Of a stretch of DNA of 64,000 nt, positions 25,397 through 34,265 are shown piece after piece; the stretch's first letter is position 1; each line of letters opens with the position of its first letter. The translations under genes and the position numbers were made by a program. The stretch is taken from assembly GCF_000730425.1 (NCBI RefSeq), contig NZ_CP008896.1, positions 2,232,001 to 2,296,000 of the forward strand. Reading direction: 5' to 3'. The notes under the pieces are model-generated. The model did no database searches. It had not been told where the DNA came from and saw only the letters and a list, made by a program, of their open reading frames with translations. The stretch is from Pseudomonas fluorescens (GTDB taxonomy: Bacteria; Pseudomonadota; Gammaproteobacteria; Pseudomonadales; Pseudomonadaceae).

Positions 25397-26621
25397 AGGG
25401 GGGGTTGGTGCAGGTGGCCAGGCGGCGTTCGAGCAAGCGTCTTTCCGGGGCCTGGTGGGTCAAGGCCAAAGCTTTTTCGTAGGCCTGGCGCGCCTCTTTC
25501 ATACGCCCCAGTTGCCGATAGAACTCCCCACGCGCCGAATGCGCCAGGTGGTAATCCAGCAACTCGCCACGCGCCAGGATGCCCTCCACTTGCCGCAACC
25601 CGGCCAATGGTCCATCGCGCATGGCCAGGGCGACAGCACGGTTGAGTTCGATCACCGGGGACGGCAGCATCCTGCGCAGTACGTCATACAGGCCGACAAT
25701 CTGTGACCAGTCGGTCTGGGCCGCACTGGGTGCCTCGGCGTGCACCGCCGCAATCGCAGCTTGCAGGCAATAAGGGCCAAAACGCCGGGTGGCCAGGGCC
25801 TGTTCCACCAACGCGCAGCCTTGAGCAATCAACGATGCATCCCACAGCGTGCGGTCCTGCTCCTCCAGCAGCACCAACTCGGCAGCAGGCGATAGGCGGG
25901 CCGGACGTCGGGACTCATGGAGCAGCATCAACGCCAACAGGCCCATGACTTCCGGTTCCGGCAGCAACTCCAGGAGCAGGTGGCCCAGGCGTATGGCCTC
26001 GCGGGTCAAATCGTCACGGGTCAGGTCGGCGCCCATGGAGGCCGAATAGCCCTCGTTGAACACCAGGTAAATCACGCGCAGTACGCTGTCCAGGCGCTCG
26101 GGCAACTCCACCAGCCCTGGCACTTGAAAGGGGATTTTCGCCTCACGGATCTTGCCCTTGGCCCGCACAATGCGCTGGGCGATGGTGGCCGGTGTGGCCA
26201 GGAACGCCCGGGCAATTTCCTCGGTGCTAAGGCCACAAATCTCACGCAGGGTCAGTGGCACCTGGGCATCTGCCGCCAGCGCCGGATGGCAGCAGGTGAA
26301 AATCAGGCGCAGGCGATCGTCTTCCACGTCTTCGGTACTCCAGTGCGCCGCTTCCAGCGCATCGGCCTGCCCCTGCAGCAACGGGGTGAAACGGGCCTGG
26401 CGCCGCAGACGGTCGATCGCCTTGAAGCGCCCGGTCGACACCAGCCACGCCCGCGGGTTGTCGGGCACGCCGTCCTGCTGCCAACGCTCGACCGCAACGA
26501 AGAACGCCTCATGCAGGGCCTCTTCGGCGAGGTCGAAATCGCCCAGCAGGCGAATCAGGGTCGCCAGGATACGCCGCGACTCGCTGCGGTAGAGCGCCTC
26601 GACCCGGGCCTTGACCGTCAA
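25392..26621 (-). CDS. ECF42-type RNA polymerase sigma factor with C-terminal TPR-like domain
   Basis: A 409-residue alternative sigma factor. Region 2 is at about residues 10-75 (ESRRILATLIRLLGDFDLAEEALHEAFFVAVERW). Region 4 is near 115-165 (LTLREICGLSTEEIARAFLATPATIAQRIVRAKGKIREA). A long C-terminal extension of about 220 residues ends in TPR-like helices (GRMKEARQAYEKALALTH). This long form, next to a DGPF/YciI gene, defines the ECF42 group, which has no anti-sigma factor. The start is a TTG at 26621 overlapping the TGA of the preceding gene, which implies translational coupling. The C-terminus is set by a REP element. Confidence 0.88.
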   Translation of the reverse strand: MTVKARVEALYRSESRRILATLIRLLGDFDLAEEALHEAFFVAVERWQQDGVPDNPRAWLVSTGRFKAIDRLRRQARFTPLLQGQADALEAAHWSTEDVEDDRLRLIFTCCHPALAADAQVPLTLREICGLSTEEIARAFLATPATIAQRIVRAKGKIREAKIPFQVPGLVELPERLDSVLRVIYLVFNEGYSASMGADLTRDDLTREAIRLGHLLLELLPEPEVMGLLALMLLHESRRPARLSPAAELVLLEEQDRTLWDASLIAQGCALVEQALATRRFGPYCLQAAIAAVHAEAPSAAQTDWSQIVGLYDVLRRMLPSPVIELNRAVALAMRDGPLAGLRQVEGILARGELLDYHLAHSARGEFYRQLGRMKEARQAYEKALALTHQAPERRLLERRLATCTNPPL

Positions 26622-27094
26622 TCAGGCATGCTCTGGGTCACCAGGGTCACCAGCCGCTCCAGGCTCTCGCCCCAGCCCTGATGAAAGCCCATGGCTTCGT
26701 GGGCCTGTTTGTCGGCCTCACTCCAATGCATGGCGCGGGCGGTGTAGCGGGTCTTGCCCTCAAACTCCTCGAAGGTCACTTCGGCGCTCATGAACGGTTT
26801 ACCTGATGGAATCCAGCCAGGCACAAACGCATCGGTAAACACCAGGCGGCGCGGCGCGTCGATCTCCAGGAACACGCCCTGGGTCGGGTACTCGCTACCA
26901 TCCGGCGCGCGCATCAGGGTGCGAAACAGGCCACCGACCCACAGGTTCATTTCGCACTCCGGCGTGGTCATGCCGTGGGGGCCCCACCATTGCTGCAACA
27001 GCGCAGGTTCGGTCCAGGCGCGGAACACCCGGCTCGGTGGCGCGTCGATCACGCGGCTGATGGACAGTTCAAATGCAGCGGGTTGAGTTTTCAT
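26618..27094 (-). CDS. AHSA1/SRPBCC-family protein
   Basis: A 158-residue helix-grip protein. ELSISRVIDAPPSRVFRAWTEPALLQQWWGP at residues 9-39 is the AHSA1/activator-of-Hsp90-like START signature. GGLFRTLMRAPDGSEYPTQGVFLEIDAPRRLVFTDAF and a long C-terminal helix follow. Such proteins bind small hydrophobic ligands or act as minor chaperones, and are regular members of ECF42 operons. The last four bases overlap the start of the sigma-factor gene. The physiological ligand is unknown. Confidence 0.85.
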   Translation of the reverse strand: MKTQPAAFELSISRVIDAPPSRVFRAWTEPALLQQWWGPHGMTTPECEMNLWVGGLFRTLMRAPDGSEYPTQGVFLEIDAPRRLVFTDAFVPGWIPSGKPFMSAEVTFEEFEGKTRYTARAMHWSEADKQAHEAMGFHQGWGESLERLVTLVTQSMPD

Positions 27095-27127
27095 GGGTAA
27101 ACCTCTTGAGTCTTGTGATTGTTGGGT

Positions 27128-27472
27128 TCAGAGATTCAATTCACGCACGGGACGCACTTCCACACTGCCGACCCGCGCCGCCGGGATGCCGCCGGCCACC
27201 TGCAGCGCCTCATTCAGGTCCTTGGCTTCGATCAGGTAGAAGCCGGCAAGCTGCTCCTTGGTCTCGGCAAACGGCCCATCGGTGATCGCCAGCTTGCCAT
27301 TGCGCATGCGCACCGTGGTGGCCCTGCTCACCGGTTCCAGGGCCTCGGCCACGAGCATGCGGCCACTGCGGTGGACCGTTTCGGCGTAGGCGTGGCACTC
27401 CTCGTCCCTGGGACTGTCAGGCAAGCTGTGCAGCAAGGCTTCGGCGCTATAGACCAGGCACAGGTATTTCAT
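27128..27472 (-). CDS. YciI-related DGPF protein
   Basis: A 114-residue protein with the ferredoxin-like YciI fold: MKYLCLVYSAEALLHSLPD at the start, and ITDGPFAETKEQLAGFYLIEA near residues 60-80, which carries the DGPF motif that names the family. DGPF genes are the regular partners and expected targets of ECF42 sigma factors. No catalytic role is known. It lies between the SnoaL-like gene and the AHSA1 gene, all on one strand with gaps of 42 and 33 bases. Confidence 0.88.
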   Translation of the reverse strand: MKYLCLVYSAEALLHSLPDSPRDEECHAYAETVHRSGRMLVAEALEPVSRATTVRMRNGKLAITDGPFAETKEQLAGFYLIEAKDLNEALQVAGGIPAARVGSVEVRPVRELNL

Positions 27473-27514
27473 GGCGTCCTCCGTTTTCGGACTAGTGACT
27501 ATAGTTGGCAGCGC

Positions 27515-27934
27515 TCAAGGTTTCAGGTCGAACAGACCGGTGCCGGTTTCCATATCGAAGGGCGCGGACCAGTGCTCATGCACCACCCGCCATTGCCCGT
27601 TGATCCGCTGATAACCGGCGGTGACACGCATCCAGCAGGTTTTAAGCACCCCGTCCGGCCCGGAGCCGCCGCAGTGGGCAAGCCAGTGGGCAAAGGCGCT
27701 GTCGTCGGCAGCCACGATATGCAGTTCATGGAAGTCAAAAACACCGGGCCCCGGGCAACACTCCATGCAGGCCTGCCAATGGGCGCGATAGGCCGCCTTG
27801 CCTTTGAACTGCAGGGCAGTGACTGCATCGAACGCGACGATATCGTCGGCGTAAAAGCTGACAATCTGCTCGACGTCCTTGGCGACGACGGCTTGTTTCC
27901 ATTGCTCGATCAGGGTGTTGATTGCAGTGCTCAT
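27515..27934 (-). CDS. SnoaL-like/DUF4440 nuclear transport factor 2-fold protein
   Basis: A 139-residue cone-fold protein: MSTAINTLIEQWKQAVVAKDVEQIVSFYADDIVAFDA opens the NTF2-like domain, and GQWRVVHEHWSAPFDMETG closes it, as in YybH/SgcJ-type members. These bind or isomerise small molecules; the function here is unknown. The start is at 27934 (GGAGT upstream). It is the first gene of the ECF42 operon, immediately downstream of the candidate promoter at 27980-28006. Confidence 0.82.
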   Translation of the reverse strand: MSTAINTLIEQWKQAVVAKDVEQIVSFYADDIVAFDAVTALQFKGKAAYRAHWQACMECCPGPGVFDFHELHIVAADDSAFAHWLAHCGGSGPDGVLKTCWMRVTAGYQRINGQWRVVHEHWSAPFDMETGTGLFDLKP

Positions 27935-27979
27935 GGCGATACTCCTCGGGTGGAAAATCACGAAAGAAAGACAGCCTTA

Positions 27980-28006
27980 GTCGACTGGGCAGCCGGCTAA
28001 TCGACA
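27980..28006 (-). promoter_or_regulatory. Candidate ECF42-dependent promoter
   Basis: Reading the minus strand: TGTCGA (28006-28001), 15 bases, then GTCGAC (27985-27980). ECF42 promoters are described as TGTCGA in the -35 and a CGAC/CGTC-like -10. The site lies 46 bases before the SnoaL-like start, so the sigma factor would drive its own operon. Confidence 0.55.
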
Positions 28007-28085
28007 AGCCTACGAAAAATAATTTCGCCAGGGGCAAAACCGCTAGAATTTGCGACTTCCCTGTAGGACTTCGGATATCTGCCCG

Positions 28086-28571
28086 ATGGAAACTCGCCTC
28101 GCGCCCTATGAGACGCTGACCGCTGCACAGCAACAGCGACTCGGCACCCTCGAAGTCCATCCCGAGCAACTGCCCTATAGCGGCGAGATCGACTGCGCAC
28201 TGAACAGCCTGCTGGTCAACCCCAGCCCTGGTATCAAGGGCTTCGCCCTGCTGGCCGATGACATTCCCGTGGCCTTCCTGTTGCTCAAGCGCCCGCCTTG
28301 CCTGCCCCATTGGGCCGACGCACACAGCGCCACACTGCATGCCTTGCAAGTCGATCGTCACCAGCAGGGCCGGGGCTTCGGCAAGGCCTGCCTGCAAGCC
28401 CTGCCCGCCGCCGCCCGCCTGGCCTGGCCGCAGATCCGCGCCTTGGAGTTGTCAGTGGACAGCGACAATGTGGCGGCGATGGGCTTGTACTTGCAGCAAG
28501 GCTGGGTAGACCGGGGCGAGGCCTATAAGGGGCGGGTGGGCTATGAGCGGCGGTTGGCGTTACTGTTTTGA
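28086..28571 (+). CDS. GNAT-family N-acetyltransferase
   Basis: A 161-residue acetyltransferase. Motif A is HALQVDRHQQGRGFGKACLQAL (about residues 91-112), containing the acetyl-CoA loop Q-x-x-G-x-G-K. The following strand LELSVDSDNVAAMGLYLQQGW is motif B. The substrate is unknown. ATG 28086 is taken as the start. It diverges from the ECF42 operon. The remains of a flavoprotein gene follow 20 bases after its stop. Confidence 0.85.
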   Translation: METRLAPYETLTAAQQQRLGTLEVHPEQLPYSGEIDCALNSLLVNPSPGIKGFALLADDIPVAFLLLKRPPCLPHWADAHSATLHALQVDRHQQGRGFGKACLQALPAAARLAWPQIRALELSVDSDNVAAMGLYLQQGWVDRGEAYKGRVGYERRLALLF

Positions 28572-28591
28572 ACACGGACAAGGAGATCCCC

Positions 28592-28915
28592 ATGCTAAGC
28601 ACCCTGGACCAGCTCGAGACCCTCTACGGCAAGCCTCACGAGCGTGCCCTGCGCAAAGAGATTGCGTTTCTCAATGAGGATTACCAGGCGATGGTCAAAG
28701 CCTAGCGGCTGGTAATTGTGGTGCAGGTGCAAGCAGCGTATTTCCACTGCTCCAAAGCCTTTGTCCGTGCCGACTGCTGGAACCCGGACAACCACCTGGA
28801 GCGCTCGGCGCTGCCGTCAGCGGGGGCCTTTCACAAGCGCTTGAATGATGGGCAGTTTGATGCCGAGGCCTATGATCGGGAAATGCCGGAGCGGGTAAAA
28901 AACAGTCTCTATTAA
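28592..28915 (+). pseudogene. Internally deleted PPOX-type FMN-binding flavoprotein gene
   Basis: The 5' part encodes MLSTLDQLETLYGKPHERAL, then RKEIAFLNEDYQAMVKA, the N-terminus of a pyridoxamine-5'-phosphate-oxidase-like flavoprotein of about 200 residues. A TAG follows at 28703. Downstream in the same frame come VQAAYFHCSKAFVRAD, GAFHKRLNDGQFDAEAYDRE and MPERVKNSLY, the C-terminus of that family. About 100 internal codons, including the FMN-binding barrel, are missing. AAGGAG still precedes the ATG. The gene has plainly been inactivated by deletion, and the shared frame shows one origin. Confidence 0.8.
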
Positions 28916-29071
28916 ACGCCCGGTACACCAGCCGGATGCATATTGTCTACTGTAAGCCTTCACAGCTATGCGGATTTTACCCATTGGCTTTTACTGATAT
29001 GCCAAGGTTTTCGCTCATCATTTACGATGAGCAGGCATGGAAACTCATAACTTCCACTATGGAGAATATCC

Positions 29072-30256
29072 ATGAGTATTCCGTCGAACAGCAATACGGT
29101 AAACGCCGCAGGAGGCCCAGATCTTTCCTTCGGGAACACAACCCCTAAAGACGGCTCCGTGATCACGACTGAGTCCGGAGGACTTTCTCGCGCACTCAGT
29201 GATGGTTCATTTATTACCGCCGGCGTGGCTTACATCGAAAGCAAAAGGTTTATCGCCGTCACCAAACACAACCCCACAGGAGAACTGGATACCAATTTCG
29301 GAGTTTGGTACACGCCGACCACAGACTTTGTCACCCTCGTTAACTTGATCATCCAGCCTGACGGAAAGCCTCTGCTATTGGCAGCCCTTGGAAACGAACA
29401 AACAGCGTTCATTACTCGATTTAATTCAAACAACGGCCAAGTGGATTTGTCGTTTGGAGTCAACGGCACAACAGTACTGGACAACTCGCTTTACACCGTT
29501 TTAATCCCAAGAGGCGGTCTAGCGGTGCAAGCTGATAACGCTATCATCTGTGTATTCCACGACAACACAGACAGTTTTATCTACCAACTTAGCAGCAGCG
29601 GCGAACTGACCAACTTTGGAAATACTGAACCGATCAAAGCTCCCAACACCCAACTCAACACAATGCTGGTCACCAACAGCGGTTTTGTCATTGCTGGATC
29701 TGCTGCAAGAAAAGCGCACATCATCGGGCTTCTGCACGACGGCCAACTGGACAGTAGCTTTGGTAACAACGGTATTGTCGAACTGCAATTTTCAAACAAT
29801 AACGACAAGCAGGTCACTGCACTGGCCAAGGGGCAAAATGGCCAAATCGTTGTCGTAGGAGGCACTTACACTCTCCCACCGCAGGTGAACTTCGTCGCCA
29901 GTCTACTTGCCAACGGCCAGCCCAACTCGCAATTCCATCAAGGAAAACCGCTTGAGAGCAGCACCCAACATGGAAGCTATACCAGCGTGGCAGTCCAACC
30001 TGATAGGAAAATTGTTGTGCTAGCCCGCCTGGGTGTTGGCAATCTCATCCAACTGATAAGGCACACCCTGGCCGGCCAGTTGGACCCCACCTTTGGTACT
30101 GGAGGCGTTGCCGAAGCGTGGAGAGACCCGCAGGGAAGACCTTTGCCCTCCGGCATCAATTTTGTGGAGTGGGTAGAACCCAGTAAAACATTGCAAAGCA
30201 GTGGCATTTTGAGCACGACAACTGCATCTTTTATTGGCCGACTGCTCAGTCAATAG
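29072..30256 (+). CDS. Delta-60-repeat protein of unknown function
   Basis: A 394-residue protein with at least five spaced copies of a strand-turn motif: LSFGNT, LDTNFGVW, VDLSFGVNG, LDSSFGNNG and LDPTFGTGG. Each is followed by a beta segment such as QPDGKPLLLAA or QPDRKIVVLARLG. This is the delta-60 repeat pattern, which probably builds a beta-propeller-like fold. No signal peptide is seen. Codon use and base composition are visibly more AT-rich than the neighbours, suggesting lateral acquisition. GGAG precedes ATG 29072. Function and location are unknown; the gene stands alone. Confidence 0.7.
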   Translation: MSIPSNSNTVNAAGGPDLSFGNTTPKDGSVITTESGGLSRALSDGSFITAGVAYIESKRFIAVTKHNPTGELDTNFGVWYTPTTDFVTLVNLIIQPDGKPLLLAALGNEQTAFITRFNSNNGQVDLSFGVNGTTVLDNSLYTVLIPRGGLAVQADNAIICVFHDNTDSFIYQLSSSGELTNFGNTEPIKAPNTQLNTMLVTNSGFVIAGSAARKAHIIGLLHDGQLDSSFGNNGIVELQFSNNNDKQVTALAKGQNGQIVVVGGTYTLPPQVNFVASLLANGQPNSQFHQGKPLESSTQHGSYTSVAVQPDRKIVVLARLGVGNLIQLIRHTLAGQLDPTFGTGGVAEAWRDPQGRPLPSGINFVEWVEPSKTLQSSGILSTTTASFIGRLLSQ

Positions 30257-30263
30257 CCGTATC

Positions 30264-30289
30264 GGCTGAGCGGCCAACGCCGCTCAGCC
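30264..30289. terminator. Hairpin between convergent genes
   Basis: GGCTGAGCGG-CCAACG-CCGCTCAGCC: a perfect 10-base-pair stem just after the delta-60 gene and before the stop of the convergent GyrI-like gene. It lacks a T-run. Confidence 0.7.
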
Positions 30290-30297
30290 GTGTGGCC

Positions 30298-30777
30298 TCA
30301 AGCCGGCACTACGGGCAGCCAGATTTCCACGGAGCCGGTCCCCTTATCCACGTCGAAGTCGGCGCTGTAGCGCTCGAAATCCGGCCCGGCGACCTTGTAG
30401 CCCGAAGTCGGCAACCACTCGAACATGATCCGCTCATAGGTCTGCGACAGCGCATACACCGGCCCATAGTGCGCGAAGACCGCATAACGATTGGCCGGCA
30501 CTTCAATGGACTCAAAGTTGCCCGGCACATCACGCTTGGCCGGCACTTCGACCCCGGCGATGTAATCAAACTCTTCTTGGGTGGCGTTGTAGCAAACGCC
30601 GTAGGTCACGCCGCCAATGCGTTTCTCGATGTCCTTGATGCAGGTGTCGAACAACTCCCACAACTTCGGAATGTCCCCCAGCGTAGCCTTGCCGTAATGA
30701 CCGCCGACCCCGGCGATCACCATGGCCTTGCCCTCTTCCATACGGGGTTCCAGGGGTAGCGTTGCCTGTTGGTTCAT
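30298..30777 (-). CDS. GyrI-like small-molecule-binding protein
   Basis: A 159-residue protein of the AraC effector-binding/GyrI-like fold. Key parts are VIAGVGGHYGKATLGDIPKLWELFDT, TYGVCYNATQEEFDYIAGVEV, VPANRYAVFAHYGPVYALSQTYERIMFEWLPTSGY and EIWLPVVPA. These match stand-alone effector-binding domains, which bind drugs or other hydrophobic cations; no DNA-binding part is present. The start at 30777 is supported by GGAG 8-11 bases upstream. It is divergent from alaC. Confidence 0.8.
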   Translation of the reverse strand: MNQQATLPLEPRMEEGKAMVIAGVGGHYGKATLGDIPKLWELFDTCIKDIEKRIGGVTYGVCYNATQEEFDYIAGVEVPAKRDVPGNFESIEVPANRYAVFAHYGPVYALSQTYERIMFEWLPTSGYKVAGPDFERYSADFDVDKGTGSVEIWLPVVPA

Positions 30778-30972
30778 CTGCACAATCTCCATGGGTGAGT
30801 GACCAAAACCGTACCGAGTATAGGGGGATACGCACTTCACACTCCACACGGAAAAATTTCCTGCGCCATCTGGACAACGGGCTGTCATCGCCCGTATCGT
30901 CTGCCCCGCAGGCCACCGCAGTGGCCGACGTCGCTCGGACGGTTCCGGGCGCTTACGTATTCCGAGGCCACA

Positions 30973-32184
30973 ATGGCAGACCAAGGTTCTGCGCGCCGCT
31001 TTGCGCGCATAGATCGACTCCCCCCTTACGTGTTCAATATCACTGCCGAGCTGAAGATGGCTGCGCGTCGGCGCGGCGAAGACATCATCGACTTGAGCAT
31101 GGGTAACCCCGACGGCCCGACTCCACCGCATATCGTGGAAAAACTGGTGACCGTTGCCCAACGCGAAGACACCCACGGTTACTCCACCTCCAAAGGCATC
31201 CCACGCCTGCGCCGGGCGATTTCGCGCTGGTACAAGGACCGCTATGAGGTGGATATCGACCCGGAAACCGAGGCCATCGTGACCATCGGTTCCAAGGAAG
31301 GCTTGGCGCACTTGATGCTGGCCACCCTGGATCAAGGCGACACGGTGCTGGTGCCCAACCCCAGCTATCCGATTCACATCTACGGTGCCGTGATTGCCGG
31401 CGCCCAGGTGCGCTCGGTGCCGTTGATTCCCGGCGTGGACTTCTTCGCCGAGCTGGAACGGGCGATTCGCGGCTCGATCCCCAAGCCCAAAATGATGATC
31501 CTCGGTTTCCCGTCCAACCCCACCGCACAGTGCGTGGAGCTGGACTTCTTCGAGCGGGTGATCGCCCTGGCCAAGCAGTACGACGTGCTGGTGATCCACG
31601 ACCTGGCTTACGCCGATATCGTCTACGACGGCTGGAAAGCGCCGTCGATCATGCAGGTGCCGGGCGCCAAGGACATTGCCGTGGAGTTTTTCACCCTGTC
31701 CAAGAGCTACAACATGGCCGGCTGGCGTATTGGCTTTATGGTTGGCAACCCGGAGCTGGTCAACGCCCTGGCGCGGATCAAGAGCTACCACGACTACGGC
31801 ACCTTCACCCCGCTGCAAGTCGCGGCGATTGCCGCGCTGGAAGGCGACCAGCAATGTGTGAAGGACATTGCCGAGCAGTACCGCCAGCGCCGCAATGTGC
31901 TGGTCAAGGGCCTGCATGAACTGGGCTGGATGGTGGAGAACCCGAAGGCGTCGATGTATGTCTGGGCGAAGATTCCCCAGGCGTATGCCGCCATGGGCTC
32001 GCTGGAATTTGCCAAGAAACTGCTGCTGGAAGCCAAGGTGTGTGTGTCACCGGGGATCGGCTTTGGCGAGTATGGCGATGATCATGTGCGCTTTGCGCTG
32101 ATCGAGAACCAGGACCGCATTCGCCAGGCGGTACGCGGGATTAGGACAATGTTCCGGGCGGATGGCCTGGTCCACAAAGCCTGA
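30973..32184 (+). CDS. alaC: Alanine transaminase, class I/II aminotransferase
   Basis: A 403-residue PLP enzyme that makes alanine from pyruvate using glutamate. It begins with [40 protein letters not shown], characteristic of the AlaC group. The PLP-binding Lys is in [16 protein letters not shown] near residue 240, and the Asp that binds the pyridine N lies in [15 protein letters not shown]. Start ATG 30973 follows CCGAGGCCACA. A 195-base region separates it from the divergent GyrI-like gene. A single REP follows. Confidence 0.9.
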   Translation: MADQGSARRFARIDRLPPYVFNITAELKMAARRRGEDIIDLSMGNPDGPTPPHIVEKLVTVAQREDTHGYSTSKGIPRLRRAISRWYKDRYEVDIDPETEAIVTIGSKEGLAHLMLATLDQGDTVLVPNPSYPIHIYGAVIAGAQVRSVPLIPGVDFFAELERAIRGSIPKPKMMILGFPSNPTAQCVELDFFERVIALAKQYDVLVIHDLAYADIVYDGWKAPSIMQVPGAKDIAVEFFTLSKSYNMAGWRIGFMVGNPELVNALARIKSYHDYGTFTPLQVAAIAALEGDQQCVKDIAEQYRQRRNVLVKGLHELGWMVENPKASMYVWAKIPQAYAAMGSLEFAKKLLLEAKVCVSPGIGFGEYGDDHVRFALIENQDRIRQAVRGIRTMFRADGLVHKA

Positions 32185-32210
32185 CCGGTCAAACTGTAGG
32201 AACCCAATCA

Positions 32211-32240
32211 CTGTAGGAGCTGGCTTGCCGGCTCCTACAG
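32211..32240. repeat. Single REP palindrome
   Basis: CTGTAGGAGCTGGC-TT-GCCGGCTCCTACAG: 14-base arms with one G:T-type mismatch. It lies between convergent alaC and gntP and could act as a terminator for both. Confidence 0.8.
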
Positions 32241-32264
32241 GGACCGCGTTCCGTCAGTGACGGG

Positions 32265-33617
32265 TTACACCACCAACGACAGCAACATGATAAAGCCCAG
32301 TGCCACGATGGACAGGATGGTCTCCATCGCCGTCCACGTCTTGAACGTCTCGGCCACGGTCATGTTGAAGTACTGCTTCACCAGCCAGAAACCTGCATCG
32401 TTGACGTGCGACAGAATCAACGAACCCGCCCCCGTTGCCAGCACCAGCAACTCCAGGTTGACTCCAGGCACCATCCCCACCACCGGCACCACAATGCCCG
32501 CGCCGGTAATGGTGGCCACGGTCGCCGAGCCGGTGGCAATCCGAATCACCGCCGCCACCAGCCACGCCAGCAGGATCGGGTTGATCTGCGCCGTCACCGC
32601 CATATGGCCGATCACGTCACCCACCCCGCTGGTCACCAGCATCTGCTTGAAACCACCCCCTGCACCGATGATCAGGATGATCGCAGCGGTAGGCGCAAGG
32701 CTGGCATCCAGCAGCTTGAGGATCTGTTTGGAATGGATACCCTGGCGATGGCCAAAGGTGTACAGCGACAGCAGCAAGGCCAGGAGCAAGGCACTGATCG
32801 GGTGGCCGATCATGTCCATCCAGTTGCGCACGATATGGCCTTCGGCCAAGGCGATGTCGGCAAAAGTCTTCAGCAACATCAGGAACACCGGCAGCAGCAC
32901 GGTGATCAGGGTGATGCTGAAGCTTGGCAGGTTTTTGGTGTCGGACTCGCGGGCCAGTTGGTCCACCAGTTCCTGGGACGGGTTGCCAGGGATGTACTTG
33001 GCAATGAACGTACCGAAGATCGGCCCGGCGATGATGGCGGTCGGCAAGGCAACGATCAGGCCGTAGAGAATGGTCTTGCCGATATCCGCGCCAAACACGC
33101 CGATGGCCAGCAACGGCCCCGGGTGCGGCGGCACCAGGCCATGAACCGCCGACAGGCCGGCGAGCAGCGGGATGCCGATCTTGATCAGCGAGACCCCGGT
33201 GCGCCGGGCAACGATAAACACCAGCGGGATCAGCAACACAAAGCCGATCTCGAAGAACAGCGGGATGCCCACCAGGAAGGCCGCGAACATCATCGCCCAC
33301 TGCACCTTTTCCTTGCCGAAGGCACGGATCAGGGTTTGGGCGATCTGATCGGCACCGCCGGATTCGGCCATCATCTTGCCGAGCATCGTACCCAGCGCCA
33401 GGATTATCCCGACAAAGCCGAGCACGCCGCCGAAACCGTCCTGGAAGGCCTTGATGATCTTGTCCACGGGCATGCCCGAGGTCAGGCCCAGGAAGCCTGC
33501 GGCGATGATCAGGGCAATAAAGGGGTGGACCTTGAACCGGGTGATCAAGACGATCAACCCGATGATGGTGACTACTGCATCGAGCAGCAGGTAGGACTCA
33601 TGGGACATGCCAAACAT
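32265..33617 (-). CDS. gntP: Gluconate:H+ symporter, GntP family
   Basis: A 450-residue inner-membrane permease with about 12-14 helices. Family blocks are VHPFIALIIAAGFLGLTSGMP, GFGGVLGFVGIILALGTMLGKMMAESGGADQIA, HGLVPPHPGPLLAIGVFGADIGKTILYG and VAAVIRIATGSATVATITGAGI. It imports gluconate. The start is ATG 33617 with AGGAG upstream; ATG 33608 is an alternative. AATAACAACAACAA just before the Shine-Dalgarno (33632-33647, minus) is a strong Crc/Hfq-type motif. It has its own GntR operator although gntK lies just upstream. Confidence 0.92.
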   Translation of the reverse strand: MFGMSHESYLLLDAVVTIIGLIVLITRFKVHPFIALIIAAGFLGLTSGMPVDKIIKAFQDGFGGVLGFVGIILALGTMLGKMMAESGGADQIAQTLIRAFGKEKVQWAMMFAAFLVGIPLFFEIGFVLLIPLVFIVARRTGVSLIKIGIPLLAGLSAVHGLVPPHPGPLLAIGVFGADIGKTILYGLIVALPTAIIAGPIFGTFIAKYIPGNPSQELVDQLARESDTKNLPSFSITLITVLLPVFLMLLKTFADIALAEGHIVRNWMDMIGHPISALLLALLLSLYTFGHRQGIHSKQILKLLDASLAPTAAIILIIGAGGGFKQMLVTSGVGDVIGHMAVTAQINPILLAWLVAAVIRIATGSATVATITGAGIVVPVVGMVPGVNLELLVLATGAGSLILSHVNDAGFWLVKQYFNMTVAETFKTWTAMETILSIVALGFIMLLSLVV

Positions 33618-33675
33618 GGGGGTCGTCTCCTGTTTGTTGTTGTTATTAAAGCGGGTGTTGAATTTCGTGCCGTCG

Positions 33676-33687
33676 GATAGCGCTATC
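33676..33687. promoter_or_regulatory. GntR operator before gntP
   Basis: GATAGCGCTATC is a perfect palindrome followed by TTT, 59 bases before the gntP start. It shares AGCGCTA-N-CTT with the two other sites at 34254 and 34406. Confidence 0.75.
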
Positions 33688-33701
33688 TTTCGGCCAAAAA
33701 A

Positions 33702-34235
33702 TCATCGGGAAGGTTCAAAGCCGTGGGCCAGCCACCAGGCGTGGGTCTGTGCGGCCAGGTCCTGGATGCTGTCTTCACTGGCATTGAGGGCCAGGGTCAG
33801 CGGCTCGCCGATGGGCGATTCGAGGGTGGCGAACTGGCTGTCGATCAGGCTGGCCGGCATGAAATGGCCGGGGCGATGGGACACCCGGTCGGCGGCCACT
33901 TCGCGGGTCAGTTCGAGGAAGACAAACCCCAGGCCCGGCGCGGCCTCACGCAGGTGATCGCGGTATTTTTTCTTCAACGCCGAACAGGTCAGCACCGGAT
34001 GCTCGCCGGCCTTGAGCGCGCGGCGCAGCTCATCGCAGAGGATGTCGAGCCAGCCGGCACGGTCGTCGTCGTTGAGGGGATGGCCTGCGCTCATCTTTTC
34101 GATATTGGCGGCCGGGTGAAAGCTGTCGCCTTCAATGGCCGTGGCGCCGTTCAACAGGCACAGGGCCTCGCTGACACTGGACTTGCCACAGCCGGAAACA
34201 CCCATGATGACCAGGGCGGTAACAGGTTGACTCAT
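33702..34235 (-). CDS. gntK: Gluconokinase
   Basis: A 177-residue kinase that converts gluconate to 6-phosphogluconate, the entry point to the Entner-Doudoroff route. The P-loop VMGVSGCGKSSVSEAL is at residues 11-26, followed by IEGDSFHPAANIEKMSAGHPLNDDDRAGWLD, the gluconate-binding block, then TCSALKKKYRDHLR. Length and motifs are those of the thermoresistant GntK type. Start ATG 34235 with GAGGTG upstream. It is preceded by a GntR operator. Confidence 0.93.
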   Translation of the reverse strand: MSQPVTALVIMGVSGCGKSSVSEALCLLNGATAIEGDSFHPAANIEKMSAGHPLNDDDRAGWLDILCDELRRALKAGEHPVLTCSALKKKYRDHLREAAPGLGFVFLELTREVAADRVSHRPGHFMPASLIDSQFATLESPIGEPLTLALNASEDSIQDLAAQTHAWWLAHGFEPSR

Positions 34236-34253
34236 GAAACACCTCAGGACGCA

Positions 34254-34265
34254 GATAGCGCTACC
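34254..34265. promoter_or_regulatory. GntR operator before gntK
   Basis: GATAGCGCTACC followed by TTT. It lies 18 bases before the gntK start, where bound repressor would block transcription. Confidence 0.72.

Noticed and set aside
30298..31917. A 539-codon open frame reaching from the GyrI-like gene into alaC
   Set aside because: The upstream part is antisense to alaC and shows His/Gly/Arg-rich shadow composition; GGAG supports the start at 30777.
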